Positions 1 through 8,820 of a stretch of 64,000 nt of DNA are shown in pieces; positions within the stretch are counted from its first letter, which is position 1, and each line of letters begins with the position of its first letter. Source of the DNA: Mucilaginibacter pedocola (GTDB lineage Bacteria > Bacteroidota > Bacteroidia > Sphingobacteriales > Sphingobacteriaceae); assembly GCF_002013915.1 (NCBI RefSeq), contig NZ_MBTF01000023.1:496001-560000 (forward strand), written 5' to 3'. The position numbers and the translations under genes were made by a program. The notes below the pieces were generated by a model. The model did not search any database. It saw nothing but the letters and a program-made list of their open reading frames with translations, and was not told where the DNA came from.

Positions 1-104
1 ATACTGGTTCTTTAGAGCATTACGAAGATTAATAATTTCCCAACCCTCGGTCAAGCGTCCACGCATGAAGAGGCGATATAAAATACAACAACATCAACCC
101 AAAT

Positions 105-1484
105 ATGAAGAACAACTTAAAAATATGGATGCTTGCCGGCGTTACCGCTTTGGGCGTGCAGACGGCATCGGCACAATTACAACCGGGCTACACCAAACTA
201 TTCGATGGTAAAACCCTTAAAGGCTGGAAAAAACTGGCAGGCAATGCCGACTACACCGTAGCAGACGGTGTAATAACCGGTACCGCAGTACTCAATAGCG
301 GTAATACCTTTTTGGTTACGGAAAAAGAATACGGCGATTTTATTTTGGAGCTGGACGTGATGACCGAAAGCAACCTCACCAATTCGGGTGTGCAGGTACG
401 CAGCCATTACGACCCTGCCGGGCACGAAGGCAAGGGAAAGGTTTACGGTAAACAATGCGAAGTTGACCCCAGCGACCGTGCCTGGACAGGCGGTATATAC
501 GACGAAGGCCGCCGCGACTGGCTTTACCCTATGGAACTAAACGCTAAAGGCAAAACCGAATGGAAACCCGGCGTTTACAACCATATTAAAATTGAGTGCA
601 TTGGAAACAGTACCAAAACCTGGATAAACGGTACCCCTGCGGCTTATGTAGTTGATACGCTGGATAAAAAAGGTTTTATAGGTTTACAGGTGCATGCCAT
701 TAGCGAAGCAGGGCAGGCGGGTAAAAAGATATTCTTTAAAAACATTCAGATAAAAACCGATAAGTTGAAACCGCAGGCTTTTGCCAAAGATGCCTATGTG
801 GTTAACCTGACGCCGAACAGCCTTACCGATTTTGAAACGCAAGGTGGCTGGAAGCTTTTGTTCGATGGCAATAGCAGCAAAGGCTGGCGCAGTGCAAATG
901 CCATGACTTTCCCCGAAAAAGGTTGGAAGGTAAAAGATGGCATGCTATCAGTTATCGGTGCTAATGGCGGCGAATCTACCAACGGCGGCGATATTATAAG
1001 TGACGGACAGTACACTGCCTTCGATATGTCGTTCGAGTTCCGGATGTCGAAAGGGGCCAATAGCGGTGTTAAATACTTCGTTACCCTGAGCGAGAAAACG
1101 GTAGGTTCGGCTATTGGGCTGGAGTACCAGGTGTTGGATGATGTGGTACACCCCGACGCCAAACTCGGGCGCGACGGTAACCGCACGCTGGCTTCGCTGT
1201 ACGACCTAATAACCGCCAAAAAACAACCGCGCTTTACCCATCCTATAGGTGCATGGAACATCGGCCGTATTATAGTTTACCCTAACAACCACGTGGAGCA
1301 TTACCTCAACGGCGTTAAAGTATTAGAGTACGACCGTGGTTCACAAGCCTTCCGCGACCTGGTGGCCATCAGCAAATACAAGGTTTGGAAAGATTTCGGC
1401 GAAGCCAAAGAAGGGCATATCCTATTGCAGGACCACGGTTTCGATGTGAATTTCAGAAGTATTAAGATAAAGACTTTGCAGTAG
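105..1484 (+). CDS. Secreted DUF1080 (3-keto-disaccharide hydrolase fold) protein, two domains
   Basis: A 459-residue protein with an N-terminal signal peptide (about residues 1-23, ending in ASA before QLQPG). Two tandem DUF1080/concanavalin-like domains follow, about residues 28-217 and 246-457; each opens with a variant of the family hallmark F-D-G-K/N-S/T-x-K-G-W (LFDGKTLKGW and LFDGNSSKGW) and ends in a strand resembling FKNIQIK / FRSIKIK. The family is now linked to 3-keto-glycoside hydrolysis in Bacteroidota and Planctomycetota, and is periplasmic or surface exposed. Inferred role: carbohydrate or glycoside processing. It stands alone; no SusC/SusD or GFO/IDH oxidoreductase lies next to it inside the window, so the substrate cannot be guessed. 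The ATG at 105 gives a clean signal peptide. Confidence 0.88.
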   Translation: MKNNLKIWMLAGVTALGVQTASAQLQPGYTKLFDGKTLKGWKKLAGNADYTVADGVITGTAVLNSGNTFLVTEKEYGDFILELDVMTESNLTNSGVQVRSHYDPAGHEGKGKVYGKQCEVDPSDRAWTGGIYDEGRRDWLYPMELNAKGKTEWKPGVYNHIKIECIGNSTKTWINGTPAAYVVDTLDKKGFIGLQVHAISEAGQAGKKIFFKNIQIKTDKLKPQAFAKDAYVVNLTPNSLTDFETQGGWKLLFDGNSSKGWRSANAMTFPEKGWKVKDGMLSVIGANGGESTNGGDIISDGQYTAFDMSFEFRMSKGANSGVKYFVTLSEKTVGSAIGLEYQVLDDVVHPDAKLGRDGNRTLASLYDLITAKKQPRFTHPIGAWNIGRIIVYPNNHVEHYLNGVKVLEYDRGSQAFRDLVAISKYKVWKDFGEAKEGHILLQDHGFDVNFRSIKIKTLQ

Positions 1485-1488
1485 AATT

Positions 1489-1659
1489 ATTTAACCGCAA
1501 AGGCCGCAAAGTTTTCGCAAAGGGCGCAAAAATGGTATTCCCAGTTTTGCGCCCTTGTTATATTATCAAGATTTGTGAAATTCGAATAAATTAGAAAAAT
1601 TCGTGTTAACTCACATTGCGTTACTTTGCGTTTTTCCTCTGCGTTCTTTGCGGTTAAAT
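1489..1659. repeat. CGCAAAG-family inverted repeat element
   Basis: Tandem variants of the unit GCAAAGG/CGC run inward from the arm ATTTAACCGCAAAG (1489-1502) and are mirrored by CTTTGCGGTTAAAT (1646-1659), a perfect 14-base inverted pair. Related elements occur at 14126-14298, 26929-26970 and 30603-30772. The rest of the gap up to the permease (1660-1917) carries no gene; it holds a direct repeat ACCGAACA (1691-1698 and 1713-1720) and an AT-rich stretch. Confidence 0.75.
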
Positions 1660-1917
1660 CGCAAACATACCCCTAACCAACAAGCCTATTACCGAACACC
1701 CCACCGTCCGAAACCGAACAGCTGAACGATTTGAAAATTTATTAATTTGCTGTATTACAGATTTTTATAAAATTGGCATACATCTTATATGTTTACCATA
1801 TAGCAAGCTTGCTTGCGCCATAAGTTCTTGTTAGTCAATTCAAATCAAATCGAAGGTGTCATTCTTCATCAATAGGATCGCAGCTAATCGGTGGAATCAA
1901 AAATAATCGGTGTAATC

Positions 1918-4323
1918 ATGCTAAGAAATTATCTAAAAGTTGCCTGGCGCAACCTGCTCAAAAACAAAACGCATACATTCATTAATGTATCAGGTTTATC
2001 GGTTGGTATGGCGGTAGCCATGCTGATAGGTTTGTGGATATGGGACGAGTTATCGTACGACAAATACCACGATAATTACAACCGCGTGGTAAAGGTGATG
2101 CAACACCAAACCATCAATGGCACCACGCACAGCCAGGTAGCTATCCCTATCCCATTGGGTACTATGCTGCGCAACGATTATACCGGCCCCAACCGCGACT
2201 TTAAATACATGGTAATGTCGAGCTGGAATTTTGAGCATATCCTTACGGTGGGCGATAAAAAACTGGCCATGACCGGTAGCTACATGGAACCAGAAGCAAC
2301 CGATATGCTATCGCTGAAAATGCTTAAAGGCACCCGTAAAGGATTGCAGGATCCTTTATCCATCGTGATATCAGAAAAAGTAGCTACCGCTATGTTCGGT
2401 AATGATGACCCTCTGGGCAAAACCATTAAAATAGATAATAAAAAAGATGTTACCGTTACCGGCGTATACGAAAACCTGCCCCGCAATACCGAATTTAACG
2501 AACTTACCTATATTTTGCCATGGCAGTTATACCTTGATACCGAAGAATGGCTTAAACGCGCATCTACCCAATGGGGCAATAACTCATTCCAACTGTTCGC
2601 CCAGCTTAACCCCGGTGCCGACATTGCCAAAGTAGATGCCCGCATAAAAGACCTTAAAAAGAAAAACATTGCCGCACAGGGCGATAAAGTAGGCGCATCA
2701 TTCAACCCGACGGTGTTTTTACACCCTATGGAAAAATGGCACCTCTACAGCGAGTTTAAAGAAGGTAAGAATACAGGCGGCGCCATTCAATTTGTGTGGC
2801 TGTTCGGTATTATCGGAGTTTTCGTTTTATTGCTGGCTTGTATCAACTTCATGAATTTGAGCACCGCCCGTTCCGAAAAACGCGCGAAAGAAGTAGGCAT
2901 ACGTAAGGCTGTTGGTTCTATCCGCGGGCAGCTCATCGCGCAGTTCTTCAGCGAATCGTTAATGGTGACGGCGTTTGCCTTTGTGCTTTGCATTTTGCTG
3001 GTATGGGTAACCTTACCATGGTTTAACCAGGTGGCCGATAAAAGCATGAAGATGCTTTGGAGCAACCCTGCGTTTTGGGCAATAGGGCTTGGCTTTAGCA
3101 TGCTTACGGGCATTATTGCCGGTAGCTATCCTGCCTTTTACTTGTCGTCGTTTCAGCCTGTAAAAGTTTTAAAAGGTACCTTCAAAGCCGGTAAGTATGC
3201 TGCTGTGCCGCGTAAAGTACTTGTAGTGCTGCAATTTTTCGTGTCGGCTACACTTATTATTGGCACCATCATCGTGTTCAGACAAGTGCAGTTCACCAAG
3301 AACCGCCCGGTAGGTTACGAGCGTACCGGCGTGGTACAGCTGAACATGAAAACCGAGGATATTCACAAGAACTTTACGGCTGTACGTAACGAGTTATTGG
3401 CAAGCGGAGCTATTATAGAAATTGCCGAATCGGGCAGTCCGCTTACCGATGTTTACTCTAACAGCAGCGGTTTCGATTGGGAGGGCAAAGCACCCGACCT
3501 GCAGGACGATTTTGCTTACATCCGTATAACCCCTGAGTTTGGTAAAGTGGCACAATGGCAGATCATAGAGGGGCGCGATTTCTCGCGGGACATCAAAGCC
3601 GATTCGTCGGCCCTTATCCTCAACGAAGCATCTGTAAAATTTATGAACCTGAAACACCCGGTTGGAGCCATTGTAAAAAGCGGCGATTACAAAATGCATG
3701 TTATTGGCGTGGTGAAAGACCTGGTGATGTCGTCCCCATACGAGCCGGTGAAAACTACGTTCTTCTCCATGTCGGGCGGGGGGGGCGATCTGGTGGATAT
3801 TCGCCTGAACCCTAAAATGAGCAGCCATAATGCATTGGCTAAAATTGAATCGGTATTTAAACAGTACGACCCGGGTAGCCCCTTCGATTATAAATTTACT
3901 GATGATGAGTATGCCCGTAAATTTGCCAGCGAAGAGCGCGTAGGTAAGCTGGCAGGCTTCTTTACCCTGTTAGCCATCTTCATTAGCTGTATGGGCCTGT
4001 TCGGTATGGCATCGTTTATGGCTGAGCAACGCACCAAAGAGATCGGTGTGCGCAAGGTGCTGGGCGCATCGGTGTTTAGCCTGTGGCAATTGATGTCGAA
4101 AGATTTTGTGGTACTGGTATCTATCTCGCTGATGCTGGCCATACCGGTTGCTTACTACTTTATGGGCGGCTGGCTGCAAAACTATAAATACCGCGCCGAC
4201 CTATCGTGGTGGATATTTGCTGCTACCGCTTTTGGAGCCATAGGTATAACCATGCTTACGGTGAGCTATCAAAGTATTAAAGCAGCATTGAGCAACCCGG
4301 TAAAGAGTTTGCGCAGCGAATAA
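1918..4323 (+). CDS. FtsX/MacB-type ABC transporter permease, about 800 residues
   Basis: An inner-membrane permease of the duplicated MacB_PCD-FtsX kind common in Bacteroidota. The ATG at 1918 (MLRNYLKVAWRNL) is chosen over an in-frame GTG at 1891 because the downstream paralogue starts with the same motif. Order: TM1 near residues 20-40, periplasmic core about 45-240, three TM segments about 290-405 including the FtsX signature (STARSEKRAKEVGIRKAVGS), TM and second periplasmic core about 430-640, and a last three-TM FtsX block with the matching KEIGVRKVLGAS. Such proteins couple to a MacB-like ATPase for lipoprotein, peptide or antibiotic export, but no ATPase is encoded nearby. The second permease follows after 21 bases, so the two are probably co-transcribed. 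Confidence 0.88.
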   Translation: MLRNYLKVAWRNLLKNKTHTFINVSGLSVGMAVAMLIGLWIWDELSYDKYHDNYNRVVKVMQHQTINGTTHSQVAIPIPLGTMLRNDYTGPNRDFKYMVMSSWNFEHILTVGDKKLAMTGSYMEPEATDMLSLKMLKGTRKGLQDPLSIVISEKVATAMFGNDDPLGKTIKIDNKKDVTVTGVYENLPRNTEFNELTYILPWQLYLDTEEWLKRASTQWGNNSFQLFAQLNPGADIAKVDARIKDLKKKNIAAQGDKVGASFNPTVFLHPMEKWHLYSEFKEGKNTGGAIQFVWLFGIIGVFVLLLACINFMNLSTARSEKRAKEVGIRKAVGSIRGQLIAQFFSESLMVTAFAFVLCILLVWVTLPWFNQVADKSMKMLWSNPAFWAIGLGFSMLTGIIAGSYPAFYLSSFQPVKVLKGTFKAGKYAAVPRKVLVVLQFFVSATLIIGTIIVFRQVQFTKNRPVGYERTGVVQLNMKTEDIHKNFTAVRNELLASGAIIEIAESGSPLTDVYSNSSGFDWEGKAPDLQDDFAYIRITPEFGKVAQWQIIEGRDFSRDIKADSSALILNEASVKFMNLKHPVGAIVKSGDYKMHVIGVVKDLVMSSPYEPVKTTFFSMSGGGGDLVDIRLNPKMSSHNALAKIESVFKQYDPGSPFDYKFTDDEYARKFASEERVGKLAGFFTLLAIFISCMGLFGMASFMAEQRTKEIGVRKVLGASVFSLWQLMSKDFVVLVSISLMLAIPVAYYFMGGWLQNYKYRADLSWWIFAATAFGAIGITMLTVSYQSIKAALSNPVKSLRSE

Positions 4324-4344
4324 ATTATAAAGCCCGATAGCTAC

Positions 4345-6999
4345 ATGGACCTTAAAAATCAAATTTGGAACCTGGTAGCAAAGAAGCTGGCAGGCGAAGC
4401 ATCGGCAGAGGACCTGAAAGAGCTGGGAACTCTGCTTAAAAAAGACTCCGTTACTGCCAACAAGGTATACACCATTGAAGGCTGGTGGGAGGATAGCCGG
4501 GAGGCAGAACGAGATAATAGTGTTATATTATTTAACAGGATACGCAGCAGAATAGAGAGCCAACAGCCAAACGCAACATCGTTTAAGATGCCGGAAGCTG
4601 AAAGGAATAACCTAATAAATACAGGTATGATACGAAATTATTTAAAAGTTGCCTGGCGCAACTTAACCAAACATAAGGTTTATAGCGCCCTTAATGTTGG
4701 CGGTTTAGCCATAGGTATTGCCGTTACCATGCTGATAGGGCTTTGGGCATATTTTCAATATAGTTACGACCGCTTTTTGCCCGGCTACGAGCAGGTATAC
4801 CAGGTGCGCCGCAACTTTAACAGCAATGGCGATACGCTAACCTTCAGCAGTACTTCGTTAAAACTCGCCGATGCCCTTCGCGCGCAAATACCCGAAATGG
4901 AATACGTAGCCGAAACCGACCAGGTGGGCTTTCATGGTTTGCTGGCGGATAATACCAAGTTGTTTATGAAAGGCATGTTTGTAGGAGAAGATTTTCTGAA
5001 GATATTCCCGTACCCTGCCGCCAAAGGGAGTATCGGCAAAGCTCTGGATGACCCTTATAGCATTGTAATAACCGCCTCAACAGCCAAAGCTCTTTTCGGC
5101 ACCACTGATGCCATTGATAAAACAGTAAAATTTGATAACCGCGATAACCTGAAGGTAACCGCAGTTATTGATGACGTGCCCGCAAACTCTACCCTGCAGT
5201 TTAGTTACCTGGTGCCTTTTAAATATTACGAAATGAGCCAGCCTTGGGTGAAGGAGGTGCGCAATGGCAGTTTCAGCGATAACTCTTTTTGGCAGTACGT
5301 GAAACTTAAGCCAGGTGCCGATTACAACCGCGTGATGGCCAAAATACGCGATATAGAAAAGGTAGAAACCAGCAGCGTAAATGCCGTAAACTCCAACGTA
5401 ATTATCCAGCCTATGGCCGACTGGCACCTCTACGGCACCTACAAAAATGGAAAAGCCGTTGGCGGGTTCATCGAGTATGTGCGCATGTTCAGCATTATTG
5501 GCGTATTTGTGCTGGTGATAGCTTGCATCAATTTTGTGAACTTGTCTACGGCACGCTTCGAAAAGAGAGCGCGAGAAGTTGGCGTTCGCAAGGCGATCGG
5601 CTCCGACCGTAAGCAACTCATCATCCAGTTTTTGGTAGAGGCCGCTATGGTGGTAGTTGTATCTTTTGCGCTTTGCCTTTTACTGGTGCAAGCCGTGCTG
5701 CCATATTTCAATTCGCTTACGGGCACTAATATTAATATACCGGCCAATAGCCCGGCATTTTGGCTCATTACATTGGTGAGTATAGTTTTGGTATCCTTAC
5801 TGGCAGGCAGCAGGCCTGCGTTCTACCTGTCATCATTCAACCCCGTGTTAGTATTGAAAGGGAGCGTGAAGGCTGGCAAGAGTGCCGTGGTATCGCGCAA
5901 GGCTTTAGTTATTGTGCAGTTTAGTTGCTCCATTGCTTTAATTATAAGCACCATTGTGATATATAACCAGATCATGTATGCTAAAGATCGATCTACAGGT
6001 TACGAGGTAAGCAAACTGGTAACCACCAGCATGAACGAAGACCTGAGCAGAAATTATACCGCCTTAAAGAACGATTTGCTGCAAAGCGGTGCCGTGGAAT
6101 CAGTAACTACAGCTTCCAGTCCGGCTACCGGCGTTTACTCGCATGGCGATGTAGATTCGTGGCCGGGCAAATACCCCGGCGAAACGGTAGAGTTAGGGTA
6201 TATTTTCATGAGCGATGATTATTTTGAAACGCTTGGCATGAAGCTGCTTTCGGGCAGGGAGTTTATTAAGGGCTCTAAAGCTGATTCTACAAGCATCATC
6301 CTGAATGAAGCCGCCGTAAAACGCTTGCGCCTGAAAGATCCGCTTAACCAAATGATCGTAAAAAACGGCATGCAGTACCGCGTTGTTGGCGTGGTAAAAG
6401 ATGCCCTGATGGATTCGCCCTACGCTAACGCCGACCCAACTGCCTTTATAGGCGGTGGTGGCTGGAATATGATATACAAGCTGCCTGCAAAAGCAGATAC
6501 GCATGCTGCAATAGAGAAACTTACCGGCATATTTAACAAATATAACCCCGCATTCCCCTACGATTACCGCTTTGTGGATGATGACTACAACCAGAAGTTC
6601 AGCGAAGAATTATTGGTAGGCAAGCTTTCGGCAGTGTTTGCTGCACTGGCGGTTTTTGTATCGTGCCTGGGGCTGTTCGGAATGGCAACCTTTATGGCAC
6701 AGCAGCGCACCAAAGAAATAGGCGTACGCAAAGTGCTTGGCGCAAGCGTTACGCAGCTTTGGGCAATGTTATCTAAGGATTTCCTGGTGTTGGTAATAGT
6801 GAGCTGCGTGGTGGCATCGCCCATTGCCTGGTGGTTTTTAGAAGGCTGGCTGCAAAAATATACCTACCGCATTAGCATAGGCCCCGGCGTGTTTTTACTT
6901 GCCGCCGCATCGGCCGTTGTCATAGCTATTTTAACGGTAAGTTACCAAAGCATTAAAGCCGCACTGAGCAACCCGGTGAGGAGTTTACGGAGCGAGTAA
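4345..6999 (+). CDS. FtsX/MacB-type ABC permease with FecR-like N-terminal extension
   Basis: Paralogue of the preceding permease with the same two PCD/FtsX halves (signatures STARFEKRAREVGVRKAIGS and KEIGVRKVLGAS). Unlike it, the ORF begins with about 94 extra residues before MIRNYLKVAWRNL (which would start at 4627). The extension is soluble and helical, with IWNLVAKKLAGEASAEDLKEL near residues 7-27, which resembles the cytoplasmic N-terminus of FecR-type anti-sigma proteins (recognition from memory of motif style, not a search). The ATG at 4345 sits 21 bases after the previous stop, which fits a translated start; a second start at 4627 giving a normal-length permease cannot be excluded. 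Probably one operon with the gene before it. Confidence 0.85.
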   Translation: MDLKNQIWNLVAKKLAGEASAEDLKELGTLLKKDSVTANKVYTIEGWWEDSREAERDNSVILFNRIRSRIESQQPNATSFKMPEAERNNLINTGMIRNYLKVAWRNLTKHKVYSALNVGGLAIGIAVTMLIGLWAYFQYSYDRFLPGYEQVYQVRRNFNSNGDTLTFSSTSLKLADALRAQIPEMEYVAETDQVGFHGLLADNTKLFMKGMFVGEDFLKIFPYPAAKGSIGKALDDPYSIVITASTAKALFGTTDAIDKTVKFDNRDNLKVTAVIDDVPANSTLQFSYLVPFKYYEMSQPWVKEVRNGSFSDNSFWQYVKLKPGADYNRVMAKIRDIEKVETSSVNAVNSNVIIQPMADWHLYGTYKNGKAVGGFIEYVRMFSIIGVFVLVIACINFVNLSTARFEKRAREVGVRKAIGSDRKQLIIQFLVEAAMVVVVSFALCLLLVQAVLPYFNSLTGTNINIPANSPAFWLITLVSIVLVSLLAGSRPAFYLSSFNPVLVLKGSVKAGKSAVVSRKALVIVQFSCSIALIISTIVIYNQIMYAKDRSTGYEVSKLVTTSMNEDLSRNYTALKNDLLQSGAVESVTTASSPATGVYSHGDVDSWPGKYPGETVELGYIFMSDDYFETLGMKLLSGREFIKGSKADSTSIILNEAAVKRLRLKDPLNQMIVKNGMQYRVVGVVKDALMDSPYANADPTAFIGGGGWNMIYKLPAKADTHAAIEKLTGIFNKYNPAFPYDYRFVDDDYNQKFSEELLVGKLSAVFAALAVFVSCLGLFGMATFMAQQRTKEIGVRKVLGASVTQLWAMLSKDFLVLVIVSCVVASPIAWWFLEGWLQKYTYRISIGPGVFLLAAASAVVIAILTVSYQSIKAALSNPVRSLRSE

Positions 7000-7003
7000 G
7001 TGG

Positions 7004-7140
7004 AGTTAAGAGTCAAGAAATTAAGATTCAGGAATCAAGACAAAAGACAGAGACTTGATTACTAAATAAAAAAGACCCGGCGTTTTGCACCAGGCCTTTT
7101 ATTTTTTCTTAGCTCTTGATTCTTTTATCTTGACTCTAAA
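7004..7140. repeat. TCAAGA-type intergenic repeat with hairpin
   Basis: Variants of AGAGTCAAGA, GATTCAGGAATCAAGA at the left are answered by CTCTTGATTC and ATCTTGACTCT at the right, so the whole gap between two convergent genes can fold back. Between them lies an imperfect GC-rich hairpin (7066-7104) followed, on the minus strand, by TCTTTTTTAT, which may end transcription of the bacilliredoxin gene. Related TCAAGA units sit at 11805-11838, 46033-46066 and 59277-59309. Confidence 0.6.
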
Positions 7141-7142
7141 GC

Positions 7143-7553
7143 TTAGCAATACTCGTCAAAAGCATCTATCAGGTTATCTGCAATCATTTGTGCAGGGCGG
7201 CCTTCTATTTGGTGGCGCTCTATTATGTGTACCAGTTTACCATCTTTAAACAGCGCCATTGATGGCGACGATGGAGGGTAAGGCAACATCAGGCTGCGTG
7301 CAGCATCAACGGCTTCGCGCTCCATGCCGGCAAATACGGTTACCAGGCGGTCGGGGTGTTTTTCGTTAGCAGCAGCCATACGCGCAGCAGGGCGGGCATT
7401 GGCAGCAGCGCAGCCGCAAACCGAGTTAACCATCACAAATACAGTACCTTCGCTTTTAATAGCGCTGTTTACTGCATCGGCGTCCTTCAATTCTTCAAAA
7501 CCAACTTTGGTTAATTCTTCCCGCATTGGGGCAACTAAATATTCCGGGTACAT
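7143..7553 (-). CDS. Bacilliredoxin, BrxA/BrxB (YphP/YqiW) family
   Basis: A 136-residue thioredoxin-fold protein, full length for the family. The active-site region is NSVCGCAAANARPA with the family's Cys-Gly-Cys motif, and the N-terminus MYPEYLVAPMREELTKVGF is typical. In Firmicutes such proteins remove bacillithiol from S-bacillithiolated proteins; here the role is thiol-disulfide or thiol-adduct repair in the cytoplasm, with the cognate thiol not shown by this window. Divergently oriented to the M23 peptidase genes across a 214-base gap that contains an 8-base-arm palindrome (AACCCGAA 7629-7636, TTCGGGTT 7646-7653). Confidence 0.9.
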   Translation of the reverse strand: MYPEYLVAPMREELTKVGFEELKDADAVNSAIKSEGTVFVMVNSVCGCAAANARPAARMAAANEKHPDRLVTVFAGMEREAVDAARSLMLPYPPSSPSMALFKDGKLVHIIERHQIEGRPAQMIADNLIDAFDEYC

Positions 7554-7767
7554 ATGTGTATTAGCTTAATTCTAAATTTTATACAAAAATACCAAATCAT
7601 TTAACAAAAAATATACGTACAAAGAATAAACCCGAATTATTGACGTTCGGGTTATAAACAGCGTTTTTGCCCGGCAATTAAAATTTATGTTTATATTGCG
7701 TTGTCGGTTAACGCTGATCCCTGATTAATTAACTAAAGAAAAAACTTAAAAACTGCACGTTTAAGTA

Positions 7768-8622
7768 ATGGGCATCTTTACTCAAAAAAATCAAACCCAA
7801 CCCAGGGTAGTACAAGTAAAAGCAAAGCATTTTAATAGTATAAAATTAGCCATAGCGGCGGGCATCATCATGGTAATGGTACTCATGACAGCCGTTTTTC
7901 GCCTAAACCGCCAGGTGGCCGAACAAAGTAACGAGAACCTGCGCCTGCATTCGCAAATTGCGGCCTTGCAAAGCGAGGTTGATAAAAGCACCGAAGACGC
8001 CATGCTGGCCAACTCCGAAAAAGAGGGGAACCGCAGCAAAGCAGTAGGCTATATCGAGAGCATACAATCTAAACTAAAAAGCATTAATACATATCTCAGT
8101 AAACGTGGCCTGCGCAGCATCAGCTTCAAAACCGTTAACCTGAGTACCAATAAAGAGAAAAGCGATACCAAAATGTACAGCGAGTTTAACGCTTACCTGG
8201 ATAGGTTGGTGAACAATATTGCTTACATGCCAATGGGCTACCCGCGCTTAAGCTCGTTTACTTCGTTTTTTGGCTACCGCAGTAACCCTTTCGATTTTGG
8301 TGGTGGCGAGTTTCACCCGGGGTTAGATTTTAAAGGCCGTAAAGGCGAGCCTGTTAAATGTACCGCCAGCGGCAGCGTTATTTATGCGGCCAAAGCAGGT
8401 GGCTACGGTAACTGCGTGCGTATAAAACACCCTAACGGACTGGAGACCTGGTATGGCCACCTTTCGAAGATCAATGTTCGCGAAGGCCAGCGCGTTACCG
8501 TGGGCGATGTTATTGGCAAAGTAGGCTCAACCGGCCGCTCTACCGGCCCGCACCTGCATTACGAGATACGCAAGAACGGCCGCCCGGTAAACCCTAAAGG
8601 GTATTTGAGTTTGAATATGTGA
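7768..8622 (+). CDS. M23 family (LytM) peptidoglycan endopeptidase, membrane anchored
   Basis: 284 residues: short cytoplasmic N-terminus, one TM segment near 29-48, a coiled-coil about 50-125, and a C-terminal peptidase M23 domain about 165-280. The zinc ligands are visible: the first motif EFHPGLDFKG (H-x3-D) and the second GPHLHYEIR (H-x-H). A predicted periplasmic D-Ala-mDAP endopeptidase. It is the first of two paralogues (second at 8821) that share even the linker MGYPR ahead of the catalytic domain, and both stand before a bactofilin gene, a well-known pairing in which the bactofilin places the peptidase to shape the cell. A terminator at 8660 separates it from its paralogue, so they may be separately transcribed. 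Confidence 0.92.
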   Translation: MGIFTQKNQTQPRVVQVKAKHFNSIKLAIAAGIIMVMVLMTAVFRLNRQVAEQSNENLRLHSQIAALQSEVDKSTEDAMLANSEKEGNRSKAVGYIESIQSKLKSINTYLSKRGLRSISFKTVNLSTNKEKSDTKMYSEFNAYLDRLVNNIAYMPMGYPRLSSFTSFFGYRSNPFDFGGGEFHPGLDFKGRKGEPVKCTASGSVIYAAKAGGYGNCVRIKHPNGLETWYGHLSKINVREGQRVTVGDVIGKVGSTGRSTGPHLHYEIRKNGRPVNPKGYLSLNM

Positions 8623-8659
8623 TCGTAGATTTGAGATAGATAATCTCAAGCATAAGATG

Positions 8660-8689
8660 AAAAGCAGTTGGTTTACCGGCTGCTTTTTT
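8660..8689 (+). terminator. Rho-independent terminator after first M23 gene
   Basis: Stem AAAAGCAG / CTGCTTTT with an inner GGT/ACC pair, followed by a T run. It lies 38 bases after the stop at 8622 and before the second peptidase gene. Confidence 0.75.
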
Positions 8690-8820
8690 CGTTCTATGTA
8701 AAATGTGGTATTGTTTGGGAAACGTACTTCCAATTGATTAAAAATGTGAAAGTTAACGCAATGTTAATTTGCAGATATGGTTCACATTATTTATTTTGCA
8801 TTCCCTAATTATTAAAACTG

